Notes: a model not told the origin generated them from the letters alone. Shown: positions 1 through 12,819, numbered from the stretch's first letter. The stretch: 64,000 bases of DNA from Loripinus fragilis (GCA_964019695.1 OZ026522.1:75733601-75797600), one strand, 5' to 3'. Program-made: numbers and translations.

Positions 1-630
1 TCTCAGTCAACAATTTTTCAGTTATGCCGGGGCGAGTCTTTCTGGTATGAACCAGTACTAAGCAAGGATAAATGTGTCTTCCTCAAGGACACAACACAGT
101 GGCGCCTGTGAGACTCGAACCCGCGGCCTGTAAAATATTTATAGCAAAACATCTTGGGACAGACTAACCACCCAGTAATAATCTCAAAGCCAGTCACCAT
201 CGGCCCGTCAGCAAACGCCATTTAAATGGCGTTCTGCCGATGGTGGCCCGACGCTGGAAGATGGTTGGGCAAATACCTGTTTAGAGTGAATCCTACAACT
301 TCGTATTCTGGGTGCTCACAACCTTGATTACATGGGCTTCTAGCTGTTTTATTTTGACTTTCCCTGTTGAAAAGATAAAGAAATTCATTAACTCTTTCCT
401 TCATGAATATCCATGCTAGGCTCCACCCACTATGAAAAATTATATACATTTAGAGTGCCGCGCCATTTAATTATGCCGGGCGAAAAGACAAAAAAAAACG
501 AAATGGCAAGAACCAGCTGTCGTGGCGCTCTGTATTTTGTGTCTTTTCCTCACGGAACCAATGACTGGTATGCAGTTTATGATTGTGGTATCTCCTGGTC
601 ATAATCAATTGCGGTAGACATCACAAAGTA
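1..630. other. Non-coding stretch, no gene seen
   Basis: I see no gene here. At 111-124 there is a short reverse-strand match to the B box of RNA polymerase III promoters (ACTCGAACCC), which may be the edge of a tRNA-derived repeat. At 225-260 a GGCCCGACGCTGG-like phrase resembles 17725-17740. Confidence 0.4.
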
Positions 631-632
631 GA

Positions 633-663
<31 letters not shown>

Positions 664-670
664 GAGAGAG
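631..670. repeat. (GA)n microsatellite
   Basis: A run of GA dinucleotides with one AGGGAG interruption. It lies just after a short phrase, gattgtggtatctcctggtc, that matches the end of the dispersed repeat at 18480-19140. Confidence 0.95.
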
Positions 671-819
671 TCTTTATTCATTATTATAGAAATCTCTTGA
701 AAGTATACTGTATCATGAAGTTCAGATTAATTGCTCATTCAAGCTTGCCCAGGAAAACGTGTGGTTATGTGGGCGTAATGGCCATATTTGTTGACTGAGA
801 CGTAATGATTAAAAACAAA

Positions 820-2789
820 TGTAATACTACGATAATCACTGATCAATATCTATACTGGTAACGGCACACAAAATAACTAGTGTAATACCGTCTCTCTGTT
901 CCTCCGCGTTGTGTTCTTTTAAAGTCAAAAACTAAAAAAAAAACCTGAATTTAGACAATTTTATTTACAAAGTCCAAACTGGAGTGATTTTTTTTATATA
1001 ATTAAAATAGTAATTTATAGAAACCCGACTGCCGAAACTCTTTCCCAATTTCTCTCTCTCAAGTCAAGCCGAAAATTGAGATAGGAAAGAGTGCACCCTG
1101 GTTTTGAGGTATCTCCAATCCCATCATGCATTTCTCTGTTTGTAGTAGCATCTGCCATTCCATTGGTCATTGGTAGAAGGTTTGGTCAGTAGAGCCATTT
1201 CGAGTTGTCGAATATCTATGATCCATTCCAACATTTGCAATGCTGAATACCCTTAACTAATTTATGTTTCTATCCAAATTGTCATTCAAATGACGCCTAA
1301 TGATGACATGCGCCTCCATTCGAAATATAAACAGTGCAGAAATGATCAGACAGCTTCATCAGAAACCAGCTGCTCTGAATCTGCAGTGTATTGAAATATT
1401 GTTCAGCACCACAAGCTTGGTCCATCCAACCTTTTATTTGAACTTTAATGTCTATATATTATTGCCTTCCAGCTGGTTGTATTGTCCGATTTTATTAACC
1501 TGACACAGGTGCATAATTTCACGGTTAGTGCACAAGATATTTTTACCTCCCTTCGACTTTCGGTATTTACCGTAAGTTTTACGAGAATTTTGCAAGTACT
1601 AATGCAGATAATGAAACGTTTTGCACTGTTTTACTGACTAGACAAGTTGTTTTGGTACAGAGTTTACAACCAAAAGGTCCTGAGTTCGAGTCCACGTAAA
1701 TTCTTTCTTTTTTGTATTTTTTTCTGTTTATTTGATTCGTTTAACTGTATTATTATAGATGTACCACGACCTCTGAGTAATGTCTTTCGGATCATTACAT
1801 TCAAAAGGTTGATGCGAAACACATACACTGAGCCAGTCTGTCTGGAACATCTACGTGCTTCAAAATAGAGTAGTATACGTAATAAAAGGCCTGAAACCCC
1901 TATTTCCAGATCCGTATTTTCAATTTTGTAAATATAGTCACGCTTCAAAGTTATTTGTTTAACTATACTTGCATTTGTTATTGTTATTTCTGTAGAGCCC
2001 CCACCGAGAACGTTTACCGTACGCTCGAGATGTGAAGTTGAATCTCTGTGCTTTTGACATATTTTTTAAAGTAATCGCAGATTTTTAAAAAAAAATCTGT
2101 TTCGCCTTAGTGCCAAGACCTGCTGCATACTTTTCTTCAGACGTTTTCCCACTGAACTTAAGTTCAAACAACTTGTATAGTGAATACATTTCAACCATAT
2201 GTTTTGGCTATAATATGGAACAATATTTTCCAATAATCTCTGAAGATGTTTCAGACAGACTGGCTCATTTTACGTGTTACGCATCAACCTTTTTAAGTAG
2301 AATGATCCAAAATTTCATTCCTCAGAAGTCGTGGTACAATTATAATAAATGAAATTAAACGAATCGAATAAAGGTAAAAAACAACAACACGCACACACGT
2401 GGACTCGAACTCGTGACCTTTTGGTTGTAAACCTTGTATCATACACTTGACTAGTCAGTAGGACGGTGCAAAACGTTTCATTATCTGGATAAGTAATTGC
2501 AAAATTCCAGTAAAACTTACGGTAAATATCGAAAGTCGACAGAAGGTAAAAATATCTTGTGCACTATCCGTGAAATTATGCACCTGTGTCAGGTTAATAA
2601 AATCGGACAATACCAGTGTTTAACAGAAGGACTTAAACTGTATTGTAAGAGGTTGTGATGTTTCAATTGGGTTGACCCTTGTTATCTAGAGTTAAATTGA
2701 ACATTCACTTAGATATTTCATAACTGTAGAAAATAGACACATACATGCCATAACATGAATGAAAAGTACCTACACACAAAAATGTTACA
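820..2789 (-). repeat. 3' LTR, interrupted by a foldback element
   Basis: This LTR aligns along its whole length with 11905-12742, apart from the inserted 1482-2610 and its TA duplication. Its ends are TGTAATAC and TGTTACA. The two LTRs differ at scattered sites and small indels, so the insertion is old. Confidence 0.88.
1482..2610. mobile_element. Foldback element with ~370-bp terminal inverted repeats
   Basis: The uninterrupted LTR copy at 12560-12575 shows the empty site, so the borders are exact. The element starts TTGTCCGATTTTATTAACC, ends with its reverse complement, and is flanked by TA on both sides (1480-1481, 2611-2612). The arms are about 1482-1855 and 2240-2610, around a ~385-bp loop. 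Each arm contains a tRNA-like stretch with a good B box (GAGTTCGAGTCC, 1682-1693 and its inverse near 2400-2411). No transposase is encoded. TA duplication fits several cut-and-paste superfamilies, so I leave it unclassified. Confidence 0.85.
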
Positions 2790-2796
2790 TCCCTCC
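2790..2796 (-). promoter_or_regulatory. Polypurine tract next to 3' LTR
   Basis: GGAGGGA on the minus strand directly precedes the LTR start TGTAAC. In LTR elements this position primes plus-strand DNA synthesis. It sets the orientation of the element. Confidence 0.6.
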
Positions 2797-3861
2797 TGAA
2801 CCTACAAGACAATCGCATGAAGGATGAGATTTAAGCCTCACACGATTATCTAGAAATAATAAGTATACAGGAAGGCATGTAACATGTAAGTCACATATAC
2901 ACTGATACAATATGAGTTCACAGTGGGATCTCATCATTTGTTGTTTCACTGTTCTAGAGGTCCTTGGTAGATGTAGCTTTAGTGGCTCAGTCGACGTCGT
3001 GCTTGTTCTTCCATGCGATAAGCAATTCGAATAGTGTAGATTCCTCTTCTTCCTGATTTAATCTTTGTTTAATTAGGCCTTGAGCTGGCTATAGATCCCC
3101 CCAGGGGGAATTTTGTACACTATAATTTTCTAAAACTACATTATATAAGACACAAAATAAAAGATGTGAGCCCTCTGAGAGTGGCAGCGTTAACGTGTAA
3201 CATTACGTTATATACGTTACCCCCCAAAATAGCATTAAACGTCCCTGCTAATGTCTCAACCATGACATGTTCGTACAAATTTGCATGCTGACACAGGTTT
3301 ATGAATTTCTTATAGCACATTCATATATTTTCAGTATTAATTTTATAAATGTATTGAGTTATTACCGTTGTATACATTACTTAGTGTTTCCTGCGTTATT
3401 CCCGAGTATCAGTATGGTATTTATTGACCAAACGTGTATACATCTGTCACAGAAAATAGTAAATCTATAAGGGTGCTACTTAAATGATTTAAAGTTCTTT
3501 ATTATGGTCGCTTACACTTTTTTCAGGCCCATGTTATGTATGTTACCTTCAAAATAGCATTAAACATTCAAGTTATTATGTCTCCAACAAGCCCTGTTTA
3601 TACTTATTTGCAAGCTGGTACAAGTTTATGTACTTCTTTTAACAAGGTTAACCTTTTTTCAGTGTTAATTGAATAAATTCCTTGAGCTTTAACTGTTATG
3701 TGTGTTAGCAAATGATACATAAGTTATTCTGAGTATCTGTACAGCAGTTGTTGACTATACATGTATAAAGTCTGACAGAGAATTTTGAAAGTTTATCATA
3801 CTCACTTAATATTTTTTATAAGGCTGAAATAAATTGAAGTTTCTTATTTATTTATGGTGAC

Positions 3862-5000
3862 GTGATCTACCAACCTTCGCTGTTTTCTCACATAAACAGT
3901 AGATACCATGCATTTAAATCAAAGGTTCTGAAAGACAGTCACTGTGAAACAGCTCAGTTCTGGGCAAGGTATATGGATATAATTCAGATGGTGTTGACAC
4001 TGATTATGACTACAAGGAAAACAACTTTGGATTGCATGTCAGCTCTATCTGTTTGCCTTGTTCACAATGTTCATTGCAAACTATCACAACAACTACGAAC
4101 AATATGTACCTGTGTAACTGATTACACTCATATATTGTTTAATACACATCGCAGATGCAAAGAACTTCTCGAATAAAATGGGTTTAGTGTGTCCCAACCA
4201 TTGCTTGAAAAATGCTTTTGACATAACTATCAGGCAAACAATAGGCTTCAACGCTTCATACTACAGATGGAATGGTATATTACTCATCACATCAGATCCT
4301 AATATATTGAAACGACTCTTCAATGCACTGAAATGAAATATTCAATCTGCTCATATGCAAAGTAGAACGAGTACTAGAGGCAGTTTCAGGCTTCACCGAT
4401 CCTTTTAGTTCTAGTTTTGAAGACAATGAACTGTACTTTTGCCTTTCGGTGTTCCTGCTAAGCCTGGCATAGCTAAGGATCTTATTGAGGCTGATGACAT
4501 TGGCAGGAAGGCTGTTGCAGACTTCATTGACTCAATGATAGTTAAAAATCTGTCTTTCACAACCCCATAGAATACTACAAGGTAATAAAGTTGTGAGGCT
4601 TGCGAGATCAAGCAAGAAGAAATTGTTCAATTTATAAAAAAGTAAACACCCAGATGAGAGCTTAAAGAGCGTCTTTGGTCAGCATGACCTTCTTTCTTTT
4701 AGACATAATGTTGACCTTGAGTTGACACTGCCGTTCCTTCTGGTCATTGTCAACTTCCGATAGAATTTCCACCAAAACTGAGAAGTCCAAACTTCGGCAT
4801 GGCTTGCAATCTCACATTGAACCAACATCAGATTGTCGATATAGTGCTGCACATAGCTTTGATGGTAATGTCGTAACTACAGTGCATAATAGCTTTTCCT
4901 GTCACCTTCAAGGATCTGATGGCACCAGTATTCAACCAGGCACTAAAGGTAGGGCATGCAGGTTTTGTCACTGATACATATATAAAATGTATAAGCAGCA
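3862..5000 (+). pseudogene. Broken gene for an uncharacterised transposon-associated protein
   Basis: The first open part (3862-4176) contains AQFWARYMDIIQM, and after several frameshifts and stops a second part (about 4747-4974) contains EKSKLRHGLQSHIE then SFDGN. From memory these two blocks occur, in this order, in a widespread protein of unknown function found in many copies in cnidarian and mollusc genomes. That is recall and has not been searched. The stretch between 4177 and 4746 has stops in all frames. It sits inside the nested DNA transposon at 3088-7290 and may be its cargo or former gene. No enzymatic motif is visible. Confidence 0.4.
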
Positions 5001-5569
5001 GTCTATAAAGTCTTACAAACGTTCTCTCAGAGGATAACCTTGGTCTTTTGTTCAACAATGGTGTATGTAACAAAAGGTGCACCTTCTGAATGTCAACCAC
5101 ATTGGCCTTAATAGGGGGGAAGAGATCTACAGTAATACACTGTTTAACAGATTGTGACACTACCAATGTGCTGATGTGTTAGTACCACGGAAAGGTTGTT
5201 CCTTTCAAACTGATAGAGAACCCCTCTCCACTAGTTCATCAACATTTTAAGCAGGGTAGGAAAACAAACAAAGAATTGTTATAGGCACTAATCAGTGACA
5301 TGAAGCCCTAGCATGTGCTATTAATGTAAATGTGAATAAGTTGCAGTACGACATGTCTCTGAAAAAAGTACCAAAGCTATACACGTATACTGACTATTTC
5401 AAATGGTATGCACATGAGCTTACCTCCGCCCTGCTTTCCTTAAGATGTACATACAAAGATTGAACTATCAAGTCTTTCCCATGAAAACAAGTGAGGCTTT
5501 CCAGATATGGACAAAGTGTGTAAAATAATTGGGACGGAAATCGCGTACCTCTGGGTGAAAGAAAACTTG

Positions 5570-7250
5570 ATTGTACCCTAACAAAAGACTAGAGCCACAG
5601 AATTATATTTCACATTGTGTGTGATATGGGTTTACCATGTTCAAAACGTAACAACTCATGCCTCATAAAAGATAGAAACATACCAAAGGTACATAAACAT
5701 TATTTAATACAAAATGAATAAGTAAGCACATTCACATTTAAAAAAAAAATAAAAAAATATTAGTTTCATAAATCATTTATATAGGAATAATGAAAAAAAT
5801 GTAACATACGTAACACTTTGGGGTGCATATTTGTTTTCAAATGTCCATATCTGTGATGCAAAATTAGCTTACTTCGATGATATAGCCAATTTGGAAATTT
5901 TACCTTATGCTTTGCATTTTTCAGAAGTCATGTCATTTACTAAAATTATCAAAGATGTTGATAGGTAAAATATGTAATCGGCTGTTACAAGGTAATGGTG
6001 CCATTATCAGAGTGCTAGCATTTTGCAAAATCATTGCAAGATTAAACTGATAGAGGATTAATAAGCTGTATTGGAAAATTCTTAAAACCCTTAGATAATA
6101 TACGAAGAGTTGCTAGCTTGGCTTGAAACAGCTCTATAACTTCTACCTGATGGGTTTTCTTTGATTTTTGAGTTGTTACTCGCACATTGCACTGTATGTT
6201 ACATTTTTCCATGAGTAGTATGTTAACTATATTTGATGTCTCTATAAAAGACAAGAGGATTTATAGTAGTTTATGTTTTGAGCTACTTCCTCAGCAAATG
6301 AGCCAGAGTAAAAAGAAGTACATGGACCTGTGCCAGCATGCAAATAAGTACAAGCAGGTCGTGTTGGAGACCATATCTTGAACGTATAATGGTATTGAGT
6401 GAGTAACGTATGTAACCTGGGCTGTAAAATAGTATTAGACATCTTAATAAGGAACTTAAATCCATTTGAATAGCAACCTTTTTTATTCTTATAAAAACAT
6501 ATGAAACTCTAAGTAACATATACAACGGCAAAAACTCAATTATTTATAAAATAAATGCTAAAATTATGTAAATGTGTTATAAGAAGTTCTTAAACCTGTG
6601 CCAAACTTCAAAAAAAGTGTGAATATGTCATTTTGGAGACATTATTGGGAAAATTTAATGTTATTTTGTGGGTAACGTACGTAATATGATGTTACCCGCT
6701 AACGCTGCCACTCTCAGAGAGCTAACATATTTCATTTTGTGACTTATATAATGTAGTATCTGGCCTAGAGAATTACATTTTACATTTTTGTGTGATATGG
6801 GGCTACCATGTTCAACATCTAATAACTCAAGAAGTATATAAGATATAAACATAATGCTTGCAGTTTTGAAAAGGTAAATAAAAATTCTTTAATATAATAC
6901 CAAATTAATGAACACAAACTGGTTTCAATAAATTTTAAGACAAACTATATTAGATGCATTTATCATTTAAAAGGGGGCTCAATGAAAAAATGTAACATAG
7001 ACTACATCGAGGGTGGCTATATTTGTTTTCAAATGTCAATATATGTGGCCCAGTAATAGCTTACTTCAAAGATATAACCAATTTGGAAATCTTACCTTAT
7101 GTTTTTCTGAAGTCTTAAAAAGAAAGTTAATTATCAAATATTTTGCAGGATAACGTATGAAGCAGGCTGTTACAGCTTAACGCTATCATTTGCAAAGGGC
7201 TAACATGTTGCGAAATCCTTGCAAGACATCAGACTTCAAGAAAAATATGG
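5570..7250. repeat. Pair of ~490-bp direct repeats
   Basis: 5570-6060 and 6740-7250 share order and phrases, for example gtgtgatatggg then ctaccatgttcaa, and later gttacag before a conserved gcaaaatc-type block with attgcaaga. They diverge by many substitutions. The second copy runs into the right end of the nested transposon. Confidence 0.6.
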
Positions 7251-7812
7251 TCTTTAAAATTCCACCTCGGGGGGAGAGGTAAACCATATCCAGCCAGTTG
7301 CCTAAATGAATTCAGCAACGAGATGAATTCCCAGAATACATGGTCAAAGTGGTTGTATCAAATCAATATTTTAAAACTGGTACAGTACTTCAAATAGTTC
7401 CTAAGCACGTGCTGGATTAGTAGGCGTACCTGGGTTGGCTATCCCTTGAGACATGGCTTCTGAAAGAATAATAGTCATTATTCAGCATCATAGGTTGTCG
7501 TTGTTTCCGGCAGTCTTCTCATACCAGTAAGATTGATGGAAGCATTAGAATTGCCTTCCCATGGACCTGACCGGACTATCCCTCCTAGAGTCTAGGATCC
7601 TTCATCAGGTTGCTCAGGGCCAAAAGACAACTCTTTTGATTAATGATACCGTACACTGGTACTCATTGTTGCTCATGCATGGCCTGAAATGCCATGGACC
7701 ACAAAACCCTTGTTCATGTAGTATCGGTCTATACATCATCAGCATTGCCATGGTAATGGAAAAAAGTTTAATCAACCACAGTATCTGTGAACACCTGCTT
7801 GTTTTCCTGGAA

Positions 7813-9844
7813 CTATTTAGTGTCCAACACTACAAACTTTTCCTTTATGATTCTGTTAGATGGCATTGGTCGCTCTATGTCTGTCAGTAGAGATGTGGCA
7901 ACTTCCACCTCGTTGTCACCATCCTCTTCAGCTGACATGTTCGGCTTTGTCTTAAGACCCATTCTTATTTTGGGCTTTCTGATGACAAGGCAGGGCATGT
8001 TTTGAAAAAATTTGAGCTTATACTTACATAAGCATATTGCCGAAATACAAAGAATAGTAAATACTGACATGATTATTATCAAATAACCCCATATTGGGAA
8101 ATGTGGTTATTATAGGTTCCATCTGTCATTTATTGTGCAAGTCTGCAGCTAAATTGCCTAATGGAAAATCTTCTAAGTTTGCCAAGTTTGGTTGAAGTTT
8201 AATTGTTTTATTGTCAAAAGGAACAATTCGATTTATGTCATCCCAAACTCTTACATCAAAGGTATTATAATCTTTCAATATGTTACTTGCAAAATTTCCA
8301 ATGTTTTCTTCTGAACAACCCTCAAAATACCCTAACAATGAGAAATAATTTGTCGTAGCCTGACAAGTCTTGTGTTGTGTCAAAAACCCAGATGTTGGAT
8401 TAATTGGCTGTCTTCCACTATCTGCTTTCTTACAAGACAAATGAAATACAGTAGGTTTATCTAGAATAACTAGGTAAACATCATTAGACAAATAAAATGC
8501 GGTTGGTAAAGTCGTCTGATGTATCCAATCATTACAATATTCCTTAACATGCACCTTATCTTATTAAAATTACTCAAAAGACAATTGAGTCCAACATTAG
8601 CATTCCTTATAGGACTTTTTACATTGCATATTTGTAAGCCTGATTGAATACATTCCTTAACTTGATTTTTGATCAATAAAATATATTGTGACCTATCTGA
8701 ATTGATGGCCAAACAATTAGATTCTAGCTTATAGTATGCTAAAAGTTTTTTTATCATCATTACCGACCCTTGTCCTGCCTAATAATGGTACAGGTAAGGA
8801 GTAAGCGCGGAAAATATTAAATTGTTGTGAATATTCTACTAGGGAAATCTTAATTGAAATGATAATATGCTTACCATCAAAAATAGGTTTACAGGATAAA
8901 AGTTTATAGTAATCAAATAAATACACACATGGATCATATGGTAATCCTACTGTTTGCGGCAACTTGTCCTTGATTTCAAGCAACATATTGCGTAAACGCT
9001 CTGCAGGAATTGTTGTTGGTCACAGTTTCTGCATTGCAACTGCCTGAATCTGCATTTGAAAACGTACGTAAAAATACATGGACCTTGACAAGGCAAGTTT
9101 TAGTTCCCTGATTAATGTATAAAGCCTAGAAAACAGTATCAAAGCTGTGTTAACTTCCCTAATTTCCTTTTCTAGTTGGTCTGAAATATAAATAAATTTA
9201 TCTTCAACTGACCCGAATAGCAAAAGTAAATCATTACGTCTTTGTCTATTTTCCTTCATCTCCATTCTAGATACATTGAGTACAGAAATTGGCTCTTCTA
9301 CAACATGCATCAAAGTGTCCTGATTAGCGACCATTTTGTGCACATTCCTTTGAATGCCATTAATCGTCATGGGTCATTACCCCAAAAAGCTCCCCCATTA
9401 TATCTTTGATGAATGAAAATATCTTACCCTTACGTCTGCTCTGTCTGTCTGTCTCTTTCAATAGTCTATAATCGCCAAAGCTTTCCAAAATATCTGCATG
9501 GACTCCCTTAACAACCTAGATCTCTCACCTCATACCATCCAGAACAATTTTATAATCATTTCTCAGGATTGAATGTCCAGGTGTACCTGTGGCATTCAAC
9601 ACCTGTAAGTCATAATGGCCACCTTGTTTATGCCCCTTGTCAAACGGTCAAGGAAACGCTCATATGTACTAAGGTCAATTACAAATGATACTAGCCATTT
9701 TGATCTTGACATTGAGAAATCCGCCATTCTATAGATAAATACATTTTGGCATATTAATGCACCTGCACTTGTCACAAAGAAAAGTAGCAAAATTTTTGTC
9801 CTTAACATCTTGCTCAACCTGCAATACAATATAAAACAACTCAT
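7813..9844 (-). pseudogene. env: Envelope-type fusion glycoprotein gene of the LTR element, frameshifted
   Basis: Several minus-strand reading frames in a row add up to about 670 codons. Frame 9596-9844 begins with a hydrophobic signal-like segment after KMLRTK. Near 9420-9450 a basic cluster (SRRKGK) is followed by a hydrophobic, glycine-containing run, the layout of a furin-type cleavage site and fusion peptide. Frame 9020-9370 continues as a heptad-rich helix with HVVEEPISVLNVSRMEMKE. Frames 8729-8986, 8470-8760 and 8126-8554 hold a cysteine-bearing ectodomain. Frame 7813-8082 begins with a membrane segment (IIIMSVFTILCISAICLC) and then a basic and acidic tail. This order matches F-type envelope proteins of errantivirus-like elements. 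The frames are separated by frameshifts and stops, so no full protein can be made as read. Position before the polypurine tract and 3' LTR agrees. Confidence 0.7.
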
Positions 9845-9889
9845 TAGGACCCAAATGGGCGGTCGTTGATATTAACCTTTTCTTTTATG

Positions 9890-10400
9890 CAAAACCCATG
9901 TCCTTACGTGAGACCTTACAGTAAGTAAACGTCAACTACCATCTAACACAAAATGTGTCATTATGCTTGTTTACTAACAACTTACAAGTCTCTTTTTAAT
10001 AACCCCATTGACCTATTCAAGTAGCTTGACCATAAAAATTGCCAAAATGCCAAAACATTAGCACCGGAAAAAATATCCGCCTACTTAGTCAATAAATATG
10101 CCTGTTGCAATGACGCACTACTGAGTGATAAAATATACCACTGCTTTCCACAAGGCTTAGCAATTTAAACTTCTATTTACACGAAAACAAACTACACCAT
10201 TCATACTCATTTCAACCTGTGATAAAATAACAAGGACTCAAAGGGGCCTTCTCTAGCTTTGACTTCTCATGTATGAACAAACCCTAATCCTTAATCAGAG
10301 ACTTCCAGGAAGAAAGTGTCAACTACCGCTTTACATGACATATGACATCATGCTTGCTATATAGCAACTTACAATCTCAATATAAACATTGAATTTTCAA
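9890..10400. repeat. Imperfect ~360-bp duplication
   Basis: 9890-10020 and 10258-10395 share phrases such as gtcaactacc, then catgctt or tatgcttg, and aacttacaa in the same order. The stretch lies between the 5' LTR and the env relic, where gag-pol would be expected. I see no coding signal in 9850-11260. Confidence 0.4.
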
Positions 10401-11267
10401 AATGGCTAGTCATACTTGGTCAATACAAAACAGTTGTACCAGATGTAATATCTGACCACTTAAGTCAAAACACAAGCTTGCACAAAGTCAGCATCACAGA
10501 TTAACAAACTTAAGATATGCAACACCTTCAAATTACTTTAGACAAAAAAGTAAACAACCATTCTACCTCTCACAGAAGATCAATTACATACTGCTATCTA
10601 CAAATTTCTTAAGAAGGCAAATAATTCTTTCAACGTTTAACTGATCATTATATACCCAGTTTAATATCCTAAAACAAACTTCATCAACAATTGAAACCAA
10701 AACAAACTAAAGCCTTTTATAGTCTACATGCTTTAATTCCCTTTAAAACAAATTTCCGACTAATTATGCCCCCCAAAAATCTATATTAGACAACTAGTTC
10801 CTTACTTTTAATTAAAGCTGCATAGTCTGTAACTTTTGATCTTCTAATTTTAAAAATAATGTTTTTATTTTTCAAGAACACAGTAAAAATACTCAAATTC
10901 AGGTAAACATTTTACCATTTTCGCAAATCTTAACAAGTTATCACTATCAAAACAACTGCATTTATGTTAAAATTCAACGGTCTAGAATTATTGGAGGGAC
11001 GCAAATAATTACCAACAAGAGAAAAATACACCTATTTGATAAGATAATTCACTTTTCCATGCAGTTTTCAGCTGTACTGAACATTTTATAGTGAAAACAT
11101 AGCTTAATTCTACTTTTACAAATGATTTAAAAAGAAAATAAAATTTTTCGAAAAATGTTCATAGTTACAGAGTATGCAGCTTTAAAATTAACCCTACTAA
11201 AATTTAGTAACTTATTAATCGGCTCTCAAATTGACTTCAGTATTTTCACATATTTTTATTATTAGCC

Positions 11268-11549
11268 CTAGTGTCTGTCTGTATGTCTGCCTCTGTCATT
11301 TGGCCTATATTTGTCACTAAAATCTTTGCCCGTTTTCTCATCACTGTCTATCACTACCTTATCAGTCAAAAGTATTATTCTTTCTATATCCTTAACTAAA
11401 TCTTTGTTCAAATTACCATCAAAGACTTTTATATGTTTACACTCTTCTTGTTTATCTTTATTCCCTATCCATGTTAAGATTACACTTAAAAAAATTAAAC
11501 ATTGGGATTTTTCAGTACAAGCTTCTCCTAAGTCCCGAAATTCTGCCAT
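11268..11549 (-). CDS. Small unrecognised ORF near the 5' LTR
   Basis: A 93-codon frame that begins MAEFRDLGEACTEK and ends with a charged, lysine- and aspartate-rich tail. It starts about 360 bp inside the 5' LTR on the coding strand of the element, where gag would begin. I see no nucleocapsid zinc knuckle or capsid motif. It could be a gag remnant or chance. Confidence 0.25.
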   Translation of the reverse strand: MAEFRDLGEACTEKSQCLIFLSVILTWIGNKDKQEECKHIKVFDGNLNKDLVKDIERIILLTDKVVIDSDEKTGKDFSDKYRPNDRGRHTDRH

Positions 11550-11904
11550 TTTCTACTAAATTCAAAGATAACAATAATTATTAGTAATTAAAATAAGTAA
11601 TCCCTTTATTTACTTAATTTCAAAAAAATAAATAAAACTTATTTCTTGAAAAAATTGTGAGTACTTATCTTTTTTTAATAGAAAACAAAAACACTTGTTC
11701 AAAAATAGCTCAAATTAATAAGGTACTATTTATCAAGAAGCAGATCAACCTATACAATAACTATCAGTAAGTATGCTCAATGTTTGACCCTGTAAGGTAA
11801 AGGTTGTGGAGCCCAGATAAGTTAAGTGAAAAGACTTACCAATACAACTTCTGTCATCTGCTGCTTCTTCCCAAGAACAATCCTGCTGCACGGAAATAAC
11901 TATG

Positions 11905-12742
11905 TGTGATACTACGGTAATAACTGATCAATGTCTATACTGGTAACGGCATCCAAAATAATTAGTGTAATACCTCTGCTTCCTCCACGTTGTGTTCTTT
12001 AAAAGTCAAAAACTAAAAACCCAAAATTTAGACAATTTTTATTTACAAAGTCCCAACTAGAGTGATTTATTTCATATAATTTAGATAATAATTTTTAGAA
12101 ACCTGGCTGCCGAAACTCTTTCCCAATTTCACTCTCTTGAGCCAAGCTGAAAACTGAGATAGGAAAGAGTGCATCCCGGTTTTAAGGTATCTCCAATCCC
12201 ATCATGCATTTCTCTGTTTGTAGTAGCATCTGGCCACTCCATTGGTCATTGGTAGAAGGTTTGGTCAGTAGAGCCATTTCAGAGGTCAAAATGAGATTCA
12301 CAAATATCTAAGATCCATTCCAACCCTTGCAATGCTGAATACCTATAACTAATTTATGTTTCTATCCAATTGTCATTCTAATGACGCCTAATGATGAGAT
12401 GCGCCTCCATTCGAAATATAAACAGTGCAGAAATGATCAGACAGCTTCATCAGAAACCAGCTGCTCTGAATCTGCAGTGTATTGAAATATTGTTCAGCAT
12501 CACAAGGTTGGTCTGTCCAACCTTTTATTTGAACTTTAATGTCTATATTATTGCCTTCCAGCTGGTCGTACCAGTGTTTAACGGAAGTTACTGGATTGTA
12601 AGAGGTCGTGATGTTTCACTTGGGTTGATCCTTGTTATCTAGAGTTTAATTGAACATTCACTTAGATGTTTCATAACTGCAGAAATTAGACACATACATG
12701 CCATTACATGAATAGAAAGTACCTACACACAAAAGTGTTACA
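11905..12742 (-). repeat. 5' LTR, uninterrupted copy
   Basis: 838 bp, starting TGTGATACTACG and ending GTGTTACA, and followed outside by the duplication caaa (12743-12746). It gives the empty site for the foldback element in the other LTR (gtcgta-ccagtg around 12567). Confidence 0.88.
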
Positions 12743-12819
12743 CAAACAAAATGATAGAATGAAAGATAAGAAAATTTTACTACACTGGATTATTTTGCTC
12801 GCTTATATTGTAACGTTAT

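Larger units (their letters stand above)
3088..7290. mobile_element. Decayed DNA transposon nested in the LTR element
   Basis: The two ends are inverted relatives. The left reads ctatagatcccccc followed by gggggaatttt, and the right ends aattccacctcgggggg and accatat. About 100 bp just inside is also inverted (3110-3210 against 6650-6790), including a phrase of the form gagagtggcagcgtta. A third relative of the end lies at 52275-52485. Inside are two ~490-bp direct copies (5570-6060, 6740-7250) and a broken plus-strand coding relic (3862-5000). Borders are approximate because the ends are eroded. Confidence 0.5.
820..12742 (-). mobile_element. LTR retrotransposon with envelope-type gene, gag-pol missing
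   Basis: Two direct repeats, 820-2789 (839 bp once a later insertion is removed) and 11905-12742 (838 bp), both start TGT and end ACA. The 4-bp duplication caaa lies outside them at 816-819 and 12743-12746. A purine run (GGAGGGA on the minus strand, 2790-2796) abuts the left LTR, so the element reads on the minus strand with its 3' LTR on the left. The interior holds a broken env-type gene at 7813-9844, just where env sits in errantivirus-like Gypsy elements, which also make 4-bp duplications. Only about 2 kb separates the 5' LTR from env, and I see no protease, reverse transcriptase, RNase H or integrase. No tRNA primer-binding site starting TGG is visible next to the 5' LTR. A decayed DNA transposon fills about 3088-7290. 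Family assignment is inference. Confidence 0.85.

Noticed and set aside
7561..7890. 109-codon plus-strand frame
   Set aside because: Antisense to the end of the env relic and just past it, with no motif.
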